Source of the DNA: UBA965 sp046303375
GTDB taxonomy: Bacteria > Chloroflexota > Chloroflexia > Chloroflexales > Roseiflexaceae
Assembly (NCBI GenBank): GCA_046303375.1
Contig: JBKCGB010000206.1
Coordinates: 1 to 42,228, forward strand
Reading direction: 5' to 3'
DNA length: 42,228 bases
Shown in pieces: positions 1 to 7,679 of the stretch. The translations under genes and the position numbers were made by a program. Position 1 is the first letter of the stretch. Every line of letters begins with the position of its first letter. The notes under the pieces are model-generated. The model worked only from the letters and a program-made list of their open reading frames with translations. It had not been told where the DNA came from and did not search any database.

Positions 1-249
1 GGCCAATAGTGCGAGCATGTATTGCCAAAGCAGACCGGTGTCTTTGGTCGTAATTGCGTCATCGACAGCCCGTCCTATCAACACGGGGCTGAGGGCTTGG
101 TTGACCGCACCAATCAATGAAAGCCCGATGATCCACACAAATGTCCAGACGTGTGGACGGAGGTAGCGTGCTAGTCGTTTGGCGGTCGTACGCGAATCAT
201 CGGCTTTGCCTTCTGGTAATGAAGCCATGCCACGGATGCCATGCCACAT
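1..249 (-). CDS. ABC exporter half-transporter, N-terminal part (runs off the window)
   Basis: The reading frame starts with ATG at 249 and continues leftwards past base 1, so only the first 83 codons are present. They encode a polar N-terminus and then the first hydrophobic segment of an ABC transmembrane domain (VWTFVWIIGLSLIGAVNQ), followed by a PVLIGRAVDDAI stretch typical of the TM1-TM2 region in MsbA/LmrA-type exporters. The start overlaps the stop of the upstream half-transporter gene as TAATG, which implies translational coupling and a fixed subunit ratio. The upstream partner has a degenerate nucleotide site, so this subunit is expected to supply the intact catalytic site. That cannot be seen, because the nucleotide-binding domain lies outside the window. 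Substrate unknown. Confidence 0.8.
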   Translation of the reverse strand, partial: MWHGIRGMASLPEGKADDSRTTAKRLARYLRPHVWTFVWIIGLSLIGAVNQALSPVLIGRAVDDAITTKDTGLLWQYMLALLA

Positions 250-1997
250 TAGCGTACTCCTTCGAGGGCGAGTTGTTGCCCGAATTGTGAATCAATAATG
301 TCCCCGTAGATTGCATTGTCTCGTAGCAAATCATCGTGTTTGCCGTGGCCTACAATTTTGCCACCGTCGAGCAGGAGTATCACATCAGCGTTGCGCACTG
401 TACTGATGCGTTGAGCGATGACAAACGATGTGCGATTGTGCATTAGCTCATCGAGTGCTTGTTGGATTTTGTATTCGGTTTCTGCATCCACTGCTGACGT
501 ACTATCATCGAGGATGAGAATTTTGGGATTGAGGAGTAACGCACGGGCAATCGCGATACGTTGGCGCTGTCCACCCGAAAGTCCGACGCCTCGCTCGCCA
601 ACGATGGTGTCATAGCCGTCAGGGAGTTCGCGGATGAACGCATCAGCTTGTGCTTGTTTGGCAGCCGCTTCGATTTCGGCATTCGATGAGTCAGGTCGAC
701 CGTACGCAATATTCTCGCGAATCGATCCACTAAAGAGCATCGTCTCTTGTAGCACTATGCCAATTTGGCGGCGCAGACTATCTAAAGTGAGTGATTTTAC
801 ATCGTGACCATCGATGGAGACGTGGCCATTACTCACATCATAGAAACGAGGAATGAGATTGACTATCGAGCTTTTGCCACTGCCGGTCGTGCCGAGAATG
901 GCTACAGTGGTGCCAGCAGGAATATCAAACGAAACATCATCGAGCACTTTGTTGGCTGCACCAGCATAGCGTAGTGACACATGCTGGAATGAGACATGCC
1001 CCACGATTGGCGGCAATGTGATTGCATCGGGTGCTTCAGGGACATCGTTTTGGGTGTCAAGCAACTCAATGATGCGATCATTACTAACCGTGGCTCGTGA
1101 AATTTGTGCGGCAATCATGCCTAGCATAAATATGGGTTGGAACAGGAGCGTCAGAAACGTATTAAACGCAATGAGTTCGCCTACACTGAGCTGGTCGTTC
1201 ATCACTTGATAGCCGCCTACCCAGATGATCATCAGCGTGCCTAGATTATTGATGAGAAAAATCAGCGGAAAAGAGCTTGCCATGGCTTTAACAGATTGCA
1301 AGTTCATGTCGAGCAAGGCATCGTTTTTACTGGCAAAACGCGCTTGTTCATAGGATTCACGTCCGAATGCTTTGACTAGCCGTACCCCGCTGATGTTTTC
1401 TTGTAAGACGACGTTGAGAACGCCGAGCCGTTGCTGGATTTCTTCCCACATTGGGCGTACCACACGCATGAAGTACCCAAGCACGACCATGGATGGTGGA
1501 ATAAACAGGATGGCTACCAACGTGAGTTGCCAATTCATGCTAAAGAGCGCGACGAGACTGCCTATAATCATGATAACGGCACCGACAAACTGCATCAGCC
1601 CACCAGCAATGAACGTACGCACCTGCTCTACGTCACTTGTTAGACGCGTCATGAGTTGCCCTGCTTGAGTGCGGTCGTGATAGGCAAAACTCAACGATTG
1701 AATTTTTTCAAACAGGCTATTGCGAATATCGAACGCATATGATTGTGATACCTGCTCTACCCAGTAACTCTGTGTAAAACTCGTGATGCCACGAACAATA
1801 GCGAGCATCAGTAGCCAAATGACACCAGTAAGGATGGGCGGCCAACTCTGTTTCATGATGCCCGTATCAAGGATGTCACGTAACACCAATGGGCTGTACA
1901 AATTGCCTACGCTGGCTAATATCAAGCTGAGCCATGCGCCAACAAAGAGGCCCCAATATGGGGTGAGTTGCGCCAACATCCGACGTATGTTTTTCAT
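249..1997 (-). CDS. ABC exporter half-transporter with degenerate ATP site
   Basis: This 582-residue protein is a full-length type IV ABC exporter subunit: six membrane segments in about residues 1-310, then a nucleotide-binding domain. The Walker A motif (GTTGSGKSS) is at 369-377, the signature LSGGQRQR is intact, and Walker B ends in Asp497-Asp498 (ILILDDSTSAVD), so the usual catalytic Glu is replaced by Asp498. The switch-loop His is Gln529 (IAQRIST). Both substitutions are known from the degenerate-site subunit of heterodimeric exporters such as TM287/288 and BmrCD. The next gene overlaps the stop by TAATG and is very probably the catalytic partner. The start has a good SD (GGAGGGAG). It probably exports a lipid, drug or peptide across the inner membrane; the substrate cannot be read from sequence. 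Confidence 0.93.
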   Translation of the reverse strand: MKNIRRMLAQLTPYWGLFVGAWLSLILASVGNLYSPLVLRDILDTGIMKQSWPPILTGVIWLLMLAIVRGITSFTQSYWVEQVSQSYAFDIRNSLFEKIQSLSFAYHDRTQAGQLMTRLTSDVEQVRTFIAGGLMQFVGAVIMIIGSLVALFSMNWQLTLVAILFIPPSMVVLGYFMRVVRPMWEEIQQRLGVLNVVLQENISGVRLVKAFGRESYEQARFASKNDALLDMNLQSVKAMASSFPLIFLINNLGTLMIIWVGGYQVMNDQLSVGELIAFNTFLTLLFQPIFMLGMIAAQISRATVSNDRIIELLDTQNDVPEAPDAITLPPIVGHVSFQHVSLRYAGAANKVLDDVSFDIPAGTTVAILGTTGSGKSSIVNLIPRFYDVSNGHVSIDGHDVKSLTLDSLRRQIGIVLQETMLFSGSIRENIAYGRPDSSNAEIEAAAKQAQADAFIRELPDGYDTIVGERGVGLSGGQRQRIAIARALLLNPKILILDDSTSAVDAETEYKIQQALDELMHNRTSFVIAQRISTVRNADVILLLDGGKIVGHGKHDDLLRDNAIYGDIIDSQFGQQLALEGVR

Positions 1998-2070
1998 CGG
2001 TCTCCCTCCAAGGATGCATCACGCGTTGGATGCCTTGTGTATTGTACGACGTTTGCTACAAAATGTATCT

Positions 2071-2793
2071 TTATTGATGCGATTTGAGTTGATCGTAGCT
2101 TCCTGTAATCAATAATTCGCTGAGGCTTGGGCGGCGCCAACGCATTGTGGATGCAAACCACAGGTCGTGTGCTATTTGATTGTGAAATACGGGTGCATAA
2201 CAACGTGTCGTGAAGATACGTAAGAATTCATCACGCGCAATTGTGCGATTGCCTGGGTGGTCTTCTGCATTGCCATCGCCATCTCTGTCCACATTATTAC
2301 TGTCAATGCGGAACCCCCCAAGTGCTGGCCATTGACTATCGAGCACATAGTACTCTTGATGTTGCTGACCAAATGCATCGGTGTATGTATCACTATAACC
2401 GACGAGCAGCACTGCATGTTGTCCAAAAATGCGCCGCATGCCAACTTGTGTTGCAGTATAAATGTCGATGATGACAGGTATGCCAGCATCTATTAATTGA
2501 CATAACACTTTTTCGCAATTCGTATACCGCAAACACCCAAAATGGCTTCCATACCCGCGTCTTTTGAGTTGCATCGTCTTGAAACAGGGCAACGTACCAC
2601 CCAATGATGGGCGAAAGAACGGCCCAAGCTCACTGCGGAACTCATCTGGGGCATACGTATGTGTGCCAGTGAGCAAGTTGAGGACATTTGCAAGGGTTGT
2701 GATGCTACACGCATTCCGGGTTTGCCCTATCACTGGCCAAGCGGTGGTAGGTGGATCAAACATACTATGCACATACCAAGGAAATGTAGTCAT
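2071..2793 (-). CDS. C39-like (papain-fold) cysteine peptidase
   Basis: The 240-residue protein fits the peptidase_C39_2 / papain-like fold. An oxyanion Gln24 and nucleophile Cys29 lie in GQTRNACSITTLANVLN, the general-base His126 in GQHAVLLVGYSD, and Asp152 in YYVLDSQW; this is the order and spacing expected of the family. There is no signal peptide or membrane segment at the chosen start, so it would act in the cytosol unless exported by another route. The adjacent ABC exporter (74 bases downstream, same strand) makes a processing partner conceivable, but that is only a guess. Residues 169-177 (DRDGDGNAED) resemble an EF-hand/dockerin calcium loop. The start is uncertain because the SD is weak; Met11 is an alternative. 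Physiological substrate unknown. Confidence 0.72.
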   Translation of the reverse strand: MTTFPWYVHSMFDPPTTAWPVIGQTRNACSITTLANVLNLLTGTHTYAPDEFRSELGPFFRPSLGGTLPCFKTMQLKRRGYGSHFGCLRYTNCEKVLCQLIDAGIPVIIDIYTATQVGMRRIFGQHAVLLVGYSDTYTDAFGQQHQEYYVLDSQWPALGGFRIDSNNVDRDGDGNAEDHPGNRTIARDEFLRIFTTRCYAPVFHNQIAHDLWFASTMRWRRPSLSELLITGSYDQLKSHQ

Positions 2794-2806
2794 TGGAGTA
2801 CTCGTT

Positions 2807-2836
2807 TTGACAGTGGCGCATGACGCATATTATACT
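2807..2836 (+). promoter_or_regulatory. Sigma70-type promoter of the cobalamin uptake operon
   Basis: A perfect -35 box TTGACA (2807-2812) is followed after 18 bases by TATACT (2831-2836). Transcription would begin near 2843, about 30 bases before the riboswitch P1 helix. The -35 box lies only 14 bases from the start codon of the divergent peptidase gene. Confidence 0.8.
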
Positions 2837-2872
2837 AGCGATGCAGCCGATGCTGCCACAAGTACATAACTG

Positions 2873-2989
2873 ATGAGATGACCCGCTAGCCCGGATGCTA
2901 GGGCGTAAAGGTGGAAGACGGTGAAAGTCCGTCGCTGTGCCGCAACTGTAAGTATTGCACTGCAATACAAGCCAGGAAGCCTGTCTCAT
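2873..2989 (+). promoter_or_regulatory. Cobalamin riboswitch
   Basis: The leader contains the conserved core of the cobalamin aptamer: a GGTGAAAGTCCGTCGCTGTGCC stretch (given here as two joined parts, GGTGAAAGTCC and GTCGCTGTGCC, 2920-2941), the GCAACTGTAA element, and the B12 box AAGCCAGGAAGCCTG at 2969-2983. ATGAGA (2873-2878) and TCTCAT (2984-2989) can close the P1 helix. It sits between a strong promoter and an intrinsic terminator, directly upstream of btuFCD, so it should switch the operon off when corrinoid is plentiful. The identification rests on sequence signatures; the full secondary structure was not computed. Confidence 0.95.
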
Positions 2990-3029
2990 TACGTACGTGG
3001 TTGATGCCTTCTCGAGCAAGGGAGGGACC

Positions 3030-3125
3030 ATGAAGAAAAACATGCACCTCGTGTATTGTTTTTTGGATTGCCCTCGCATAATAGCGAGGGATTTTTATTT
3101 ACTTTGTGAAAGGATACGTTCGTGA
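3030..3125 (+). CDS. Possible 31-residue leader ORF coupled to btuF
   Basis: ATG at 3030 follows GGAGGG by three bases and opens a 31-codon frame (MKKNMHLVYCFLDC...) that reads through the whole terminator hairpin. It stops with TGA at 3123-3125, overlapping the GTG start of btuF (3122) by three bases. The SD, the open frame through the hairpin and the exact overlap are directly visible. Translation of it, and any role in coupling or attenuation, are inferences; a 31-codon frame can occur by chance. Confidence 0.35.
   Translation: MKKNMHLVYCFLDCPRIIARDFYLLCERIRS
3071..3100 (+). terminator. Intrinsic terminator controlled by the cobalamin riboswitch
   Basis: CCCTCGC (3071-3077) and GCGAGGG (3084-3090) form a perfect 7-bp stem around ATAATA, followed by ATTTTTATTT. 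It lies about 80 bases after the B12 box and 22 bases before btuF. GAGGG at 3022-3026 can pair with CCCTC at 3071-3075 and could serve as antiterminator; that pairing is an inference. Confidence 0.85.
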
Positions 3126-4081
3126 AACACATTGTCATTCGGCTTTTGATGTGCCTCGGACTTGTGTTGGTGGCCTGTACGCCAGCAACTTCTTCTTCTG
3201 AGGCGAGTACACCAGTGGTGGCAACTGCACAACCTGAGCGTGTTGCACCAGCGACGATTCGTGATGGTGCTGGTCGTGAAGTGACTATCCCTGCGACGGT
3301 TGGTCGGGTGGTGTCATTGGCTCCAAGTACCACTGAAATCGTGTATGTGCTTGGCAAGGGTGATACGATGCAGGCAGTCGACATGTTCAGCGACTTCCCA
3401 GCTGATGTGGCTGCATTACCCAAGATCTCAAACCCTGATATGACCTACAACTATGAACAAATTGCCACACTCAAACCAGATGTCGTGTTTGCAGCTGCGA
3501 TTACCAGTCCAGATGCGATTACGGCAATCGAAAAGCTGGGTATCCCGGTTGTGGTGGTTGGCACGTTTACAACCACCATGGCGAGTGTTCAAGCCGATAT
3601 TCGTTTGGTGGGAACGGTTCTCGGTGTCACTGATGCAGCGACAGCGCTGAATGAACAGATGCAGGCGCGTTGGGACCAAATTGCAGCAACGGTGGCAACT
3701 GTTTCTTCAAAACCGAAAGTGTTCTGGGAACTCGATGCGACTGACCCAAGTAAACCGTATACGGTTGGTAAGGGGAGTTTCATCTCTGACATCATTGCGA
3801 CTGCTGGGGCAGTCAATGTATTCGCCGATGTTGACAATCCATACCCGCAAGTCAGCATTGAGCAGGTCGTGATTGCTGCGCCAGATATCATCATTCTTTC
3901 GGATGCCGCCTACGGGGTGACCGCGGAGCAGGTGGTTGCCCGTCCAGGTTGGCAGACGATACCAGCTGTACAGCAAAATGCCATCTACCCAATCGACGAT
4001 AATTTGGTAAGTCGACCGGGACCGCGGATTGTCGAGGGGCTGGCTGCGGTCGTTGCCATTGTGCATCCTGAGGTCAAGTAG
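3122..4081 (+). CDS. btuF: Corrinoid ABC transporter substrate-binding lipoprotein, BtuF-like
   Basis: The 319-residue protein begins with a lipoprotein signal peptide whose lipobox LVAC ends at Cys19, so it should be anchored outside the membrane. The mature part has the features of the BtuF/FhuD/FecB periplasmic-binding family: VTIPATVGRVVSLAPSTTE near residues 60-75, a long connecting helix, and a C-terminal lobe with ARPGWQTIPAV and RPGPRIVEGL. The start is GTG at 3122 with AAAGGA seven bases upstream. The cobalamin riboswitch and the following permease and ATPase genes indicate cobalamin or a corrinoid precursor as ligand rather than a siderophore. It is the first gene of a btuFCD operon; btuC begins two bases after its stop. 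Confidence 0.93.
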   Translation: MKHIVIRLLMCLGLVLVACTPATSSSEASTPVVATAQPERVAPATIRDGAGREVTIPATVGRVVSLAPSTTEIVYVLGKGDTMQAVDMFSDFPADVAALPKISNPDMTYNYEQIATLKPDVVFAAAITSPDAITAIEKLGIPVVVVGTFTTTMASVQADIRLVGTVLGVTDAATALNEQMQARWDQIAATVATVSSKPKVFWELDATDPSKPYTVGKGSFISDIIATAGAVNVFADVDNPYPQVSIEQVVIAAPDIIILSDAAYGVTAEQVVARPGWQTIPAVQQNAIYPIDDNLVSRPGPRIVEGLAAVVAIVHPEVK

Positions 4082-4083
4082 CT

Positions 4084-5130
4084 ATGTCATCTGTCGAGTT
4101 GCATCACAAGATCCGGCTTGCGAACAGCTCGGCATATGGCGTGGCACTGAGCATTTGTGCAGTGTTGTTTGTGGGTGGGGTGATGCTCGGTAGTGTGTAC
4201 ATCCCACCACACACCATTGTGGCCGTCTTATGGGGTTGGCTAACGGGAGAATTCTCCACAGAGATTCCTGCAAGCGTGGTCACCATTATTACAACTATAC
4301 GGCTGCCACGTGTGGTCATGGTAGCACTTGCTGGTGCCGCTTTGGCGAGTTCAGGGGCCGCCTATCAAGGCTTGTTTCGCAACTCGTTAGCTGACCCCTA
4401 TATCATCGGGGTGGCAGCGGGCGCCGGCTTGGGTGCCATTCTGGCGGTGGCTTTTTTTGCAGGAGCAATCGTTGCGTGGTATCAACTGCCCCTTGGTGCA
4501 TTTATTGGCGCATTAGCGGTCGTTGTCATTGTCTACGTGTTAGCGCGACGTCACACGGGGGCAGCCAGCAATGATTTGATTCTCGCCGGTGTTGCACTTG
4601 GTGCACTGGCGAATGCGCTGACGACGTTTATCATGATGCGACTCGGTCGCCAGCTTTCACAGTTGTTAGGGTTTCTGCTAGGCAGTACAGGGAGTGTCGG
4701 TTGGGATGCTGTTGCGATTTTGGCATTCAGTGTGATGTGTGGTATGGCGCTGTTGTTGGTAGCAGCGCGTGATTTAAATGTGCTTCTCTTTAGCGAAGAA
4801 CAGGCGCTATATCTTGGTATTCATGTAAAGTACATCCGTGCCTTGGTGATATTTGGGGCAACCATCATGACTGCAACTGCCGTTGCGTTCCATGGGTTAA
4901 TCGGATTTGTGGGCATCATTGTGCCACATTCGATGCGACTGGTTGTTGGTGGTGATCACCGGCGTTTAATCCCACTCTCTGCTATTGCAGGTGCTGCGTT
5001 TTTGCTATTTGCCGATATTGTGGCGCGTACCATCATGCCACCCCAAGAGTTGCCCGTAGGCATTATCACTGCCTGTTGTGGGGCTCCATTCTTTTTGTGG
5101 CAACTGTTGGCGCGGAGACGTGAAGTATGA
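4084..5130 (+). CDS. btuC: Corrinoid ABC transporter permease, BtuC-like (FecCD family)
   Basis: This 348-residue, strongly hydrophobic protein belongs to the FecCD/BtuC permease family, normally ten membrane segments per subunit and a homodimer. Diagnostic stretches are TTIRLPRVVMVALAGAALA, GAAYQGLFRNSLADPYIIG and the coupling-helix region HGLIGFVGIIVPHSMRLV, which contacts the ATPase. The length is normal for the family. Its start lies two bases after btuF, and its stop overlaps the ATPase start as ATGA, so the three genes form a translationally coupled operon under the upstream cobalamin riboswitch. Cobalamin specificity is inferred from the riboswitch, not from the permease itself. Confidence 0.94.
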   Translation: MSSVELHHKIRLANSSAYGVALSICAVLFVGGVMLGSVYIPPHTIVAVLWGWLTGEFSTEIPASVVTIITTIRLPRVVMVALAGAALASSGAAYQGLFRNSLADPYIIGVAAGAGLGAILAVAFFAGAIVAWYQLPLGAFIGALAVVVIVYVLARRHTGAASNDLILAGVALGALANALTTFIMMRLGRQLSQLLGFLLGSTGSVGWDAVAILAFSVMCGMALLLVAARDLNVLLFSEEQALYLGIHVKYIRALVIFGATIMTATAVAFHGLIGFVGIIVPHSMRLVVGGDHRRLIPLSAIAGAAFLLFADIVARTIMPPQELPVGIITACCGAPFFLWQLLARRREV

Positions 5131-5906
5131 GGCACGCCGTAGTCATTGATAATGTACACGTTGCATATGGTGCAACCACTGTGCTCCAAGGAATCTGTTG
5201 CGATATTGCACAGGGCGAGATTGTGGTCTGTATTGGCCCAAATGGTGCTGGCAAAAGCTCATTGCTCCGTGCGATTGCTGGCGTTATTCCACTTGCGCAG
5301 GGGCGCATACTCGTGCATGGGGAATCCATCCATGCGATGCCTCCTGCCCAACGTGCAACTCACGTTGCCGTAGTGCCACAACAGGTGCATATGCCAGTCG
5401 GCTTTAGCGTGTTCGAGATTGTTGCGATGGCGCGCTATGTGCATCACCCGTGGTATACGACGCTGCGGTCACTCGACAATGACATTATCTGGGATGCGCT
5501 CCAGCGCGCAGGTGTAGCTGAATTCGCACACAAGCAAGCCACGCAGCTCAGCGGTGGTGAACAGCAACGTGTGGCATTTGCACGTGCCATTGCACAACAA
5601 CCACAGGTACTGATTCTCGACGAGTCAACGGCTCACCTCGATCTCCGGCATCAGTATGTGATTATCCAAACTGTCCAGCAAATGGCCAAGGACGGGGTGA
5701 CGGTGATTGCCGCCATGCACGACATAAATTTGGCTGCAGTGACGGCACAGCGTATCTGCTTGCTCGATGCAGGCCGGATTGTCCATTGCGGTACGCCGCA
5801 TGACGTACTGCAACCACAACACCTCTCAGCGGTCTATGAGACACCACTGCATGTAGTGCCTCATGCTGATGGTCGTGTACCATACTTTCATATTACGATT
5901 GAATAG
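5127..5906 (+). CDS. btuD: Corrinoid ABC transporter ATPase, BtuD-like
   Basis: A 259-residue ABC ATPase of the iron/B12 importer family. Walker A GPNGAGKSS is at residues 37-45, the signature LSGGEQQR at 141-148, Walker B VLILDE at 161-166 with an intact catalytic Glu166, and the switch His lies in AAMHDINLA. It energises import through BtuC and BtuF. The ATG start overlaps the btuC stop by four bases. The short C-terminal region (VYETPLHVVPHADGRVPYF) is usual for this family. All catalytic residues are present and there is no sign of degeneration. The operon may end here or continue into the DUF1648 gene 39 bases downstream, since no terminator is seen between them. Confidence 0.94.
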   Translation: MRHAVVIDNVHVAYGATTVLQGICCDIAQGEIVVCIGPNGAGKSSLLRAIAGVIPLAQGRILVHGESIHAMPPAQRATHVAVVPQQVHMPVGFSVFEIVAMARYVHHPWYTTLRSLDNDIIWDALQRAGVAEFAHKQATQLSGGEQQRVAFARAIAQQPQVLILDESTAHLDLRHQYVIIQTVQQMAKDGVTVIAAMHDINLAAVTAQRICLLDAGRIVHCGTPHDVLQPQHLSAVYETPLHVVPHADGRVPYFHITIE

Positions 5907-5945
5907 GTGTAGGTGCACGAGCAGCACGTACAAGAGGAGGGCGGT

Positions 5946-6608
5946 ATGGTGCACGTGATTCTGTTGCTGATTGGTATTACGGTTGGCTTGTTGGGATTTG
6001 GGTTGGCAATGTATGGCTTTTTGCCGGCAGAGGTACCTATCCATTGGAATATCATGGGTGAAATTGATGGATGGCAGTCGCCACTGCAAACAGTGCTCAC
6101 TCTCCCACTTCTTGGCCTCGGTATCGGTATCCTCGTACTCGTATTCGCCCGTCTAGACACTCGGCCAATAGTCCAACGGGCCATGACACAGAGCGCAGTA
6201 GCAATAATGCTCTTTGTTGCGGTGATCCATGTGGTCATCGTGTGTGCAGCCGCCGGCTACTCGGTATCGGTGCCACGAGTGGTGATTGCTGCTGTGGCAG
6301 TATTTCTTGGGAGCTTGGGATATATTATGCGTGATGTAGTGCCAAATGAACTCATCGGTATTCGCGTACCATGGACGCTCGCCAACGCAGTGGTATGGCA
6401 TGAAACTCACGCAATTGCTGCGGCCATGCTGGCAAGTGCATCACTGCTGATCGTGGTGCTCGCGCTCACCCCAGTTGCCATACCAGTGTTGTTTCTCTGT
6501 TTATTTATGGCAGTGATTGTCGGGTTGGGCTGGCCCGTCGTATATGCGTATCGTCGCTATCATCAGTTACTTACGGACGAAACGTCGAACGCAAGCCGTG
6601 ACGAATGA
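5946..6608 (+). CDS. DUF1648/SdpI-like integral membrane protein
   Basis: The 220-residue protein has about six hydrophobic segments. Near its N-terminus LPAEVPIHWNIMGEIDGW matches the DUF1648 signature, and VPNELIGIRVPWTLANAVVWHETH matches the SdpI/YhfL C-terminal motif, so both parts of an SdpI-type protein are present. In Bacillus, SdpI gives immunity to a toxin and sequesters a repressor; most homologs have no known role. I chose ATG at 5946 because AGGAGG lies six bases upstream; an in-frame ATG at 5913 has no SD. It follows btuD closely and no terminator is seen in between, so co-expression is possible. No toxin or ArsR-type regulator is adjacent. The 3' end overlaps the convergent amidase gene by 38 bases. 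Confidence 0.75.
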   Translation: MVHVILLLIGITVGLLGFGLAMYGFLPAEVPIHWNIMGEIDGWQSPLQTVLTLPLLGLGIGILVLVFARLDTRPIVQRAMTQSAVAIMLFVAVIHVVIVCAAAGYSVSVPRVVIAAVAVFLGSLGYIMRDVVPNELIGIRVPWTLANAVVWHETHAIAAAMLASASLLIVVLALTPVAIPVLFLCLFMAVIVGLGWPVVYAYRRYHQLLTDETSNASRDE

Positions 6609-7509
6609 GATGGCGTTTGTGGATTTTGGCGACGACTGTGTATGCGGGGTCGAATACATTCCCAATGTGATACTCAATCGCTTGCCCCATTAGCATCGCC
6701 GCAGTCGCACTATCAGCACCACATTCAATCAAAAACCGATGCATCTCGCTGGTTGCATGTTGCAGTGCTTGATCGAGTGGACGTGCATTACCAACCGCAT
6801 ACAGATGGGTTGTGTCCTCGGCACGTGGCCACGAAATGCGTCCCATAGGGGCTTTGTCGAGCTGCACAGTAATCGCTAGTGCTGATTCGACACCGGTACC
6901 ACTTATTTCACCACACCCCTGGACAAGATGCCCGTCGCCCGCAAAAAAGAGTGCTTCATTCACGGCCACTGGGAAATAGACGGTACATCCCGTTGTAAAT
7001 AGCCGAAAATCCATGTTCCCACCGTATGGACCAGATGTGGCCGTAGAAATTGCTTCGCCACGACTGGGTGCCACTCCGAAACACCCCACCATTGGTGCGT
7101 ACTCTACGGTGACTGGTGCGCTATGTAGTCCACGACTCGTGATGGTGCCATTGACTGCATCATAATCCCAGTATTCCTTGGGGAGTTTGGTGCCTGGCAG
7201 CAGCGGAAGCTGGCCGACGTATTCTGGGTCAACCACATTGCCTGCAAGTGATGGGTAACTCCAGCCATGGGTGCGTAGCGGGGTTAATGCAACGAGCGTG
7301 ACTGCTAAAACGTCGCCAACCACGAGTGACTCTACGGCGATAGGCCCAGTCATCGGATTCCCTGGGGTGGTGACCTGTGTGTCCGTGCCATCAATGCCAT
7401 GAGCATCGACACAGTGCATCGTGACCTGATCGCCGCAGGCCACCCGTAGCACTGCTGGGTGGGTTCCAATGGTGCGGTAGTAGGTTGTTGGCTTTACCAC
7501 ATGCTGCAT
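6571..7509 (-). CDS. Acetamidase/formamidase family amidohydrolase
   Basis: The 312-residue protein matches the FmdA/AmdA family (acetamidase/formamidase), which releases ammonia from short aliphatic amides. Characteristic stretches are NPMTGPIAVESLVVGDVLAV, THGWSYPSLAG, APMVGCFGVAPSRGE, TSGPYGGNMDFR and FFAGDGHLVQGCGEISGTGVE, with the histidine and acidic residues used for metal binding. A longer frame exists upstream to 7557, but ATG at 7509 has GGAGG at the right spacing. It is a single gene; its last 38 bases overlap the end of the convergent membrane-protein gene. No urea or amide transporter lies beside it, so the physiological substrate is unknown. It is not a kynurenine formamidase of the KynB type, despite the kynureninase gene 10 kb away. 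Confidence 0.88.
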   Translation of the reverse strand: MQHVVKPTTYYRTIGTHPAVLRVACGDQVTMHCVDAHGIDGTDTQVTTPGNPMTGPIAVESLVVGDVLAVTLVALTPLRTHGWSYPSLAGNVVDPEYVGQLPLLPGTKLPKEYWDYDAVNGTITSRGLHSAPVTVEYAPMVGCFGVAPSRGEAISTATSGPYGGNMDFRLFTTGCTVYFPVAVNEALFFAGDGHLVQGCGEISGTGVESALAITVQLDKAPMGRISWPRAEDTTHLYAVGNARPLDQALQHATSEMHRFLIECGADSATAAMLMGQAIEYHIGNVFDPAYTVVAKIHKRHLIRHGLRSTFRP

Positions 7510-7556
7510 ATAATCCTCCGTGTTTCGGCAGTTTTGACACATATTCGTGCTGTGCA

Positions 7557-7568
7557 TATACTAGTATA
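7557..7568 (-). promoter_or_regulatory. 12-bp palindrome at the amidase promoter region
   Basis: TATACTAGTATA is a perfect palindrome 48 bases upstream of the amidase start. On the minus strand its first half reads TATACT and could act as a -10 box, although no good -35 box is seen at 16-18 bases. It may be an operator, a promoter or both. Confidence 0.3.
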
Positions 7569-7679
7569 CATGGATGACGACGCACATTTATGTCAGTTGA
7601 ATAGCTGTTGACGAGCACGCACACGTTGGTGTCCTAGACGTGATTCGTGTCATCGTCTATTTACACCCCGAGGTGAGCC

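Noticed and set aside
3122..5906. Siderophore/iron(III) uptake operon
   Set aside because: The families overlap, but a well-formed cobalamin riboswitch directly controls the operon, so corrinoid uptake is the better reading.
6571..7509. Kynurenine formamidase to complete a kynurenine pathway with kynU
   Set aside because: The protein has FmdA/AmdA family motifs, not those of KynB (HxGTHxD) or the alpha/beta-hydrolase type, and it is 10 kb away on the other strand.
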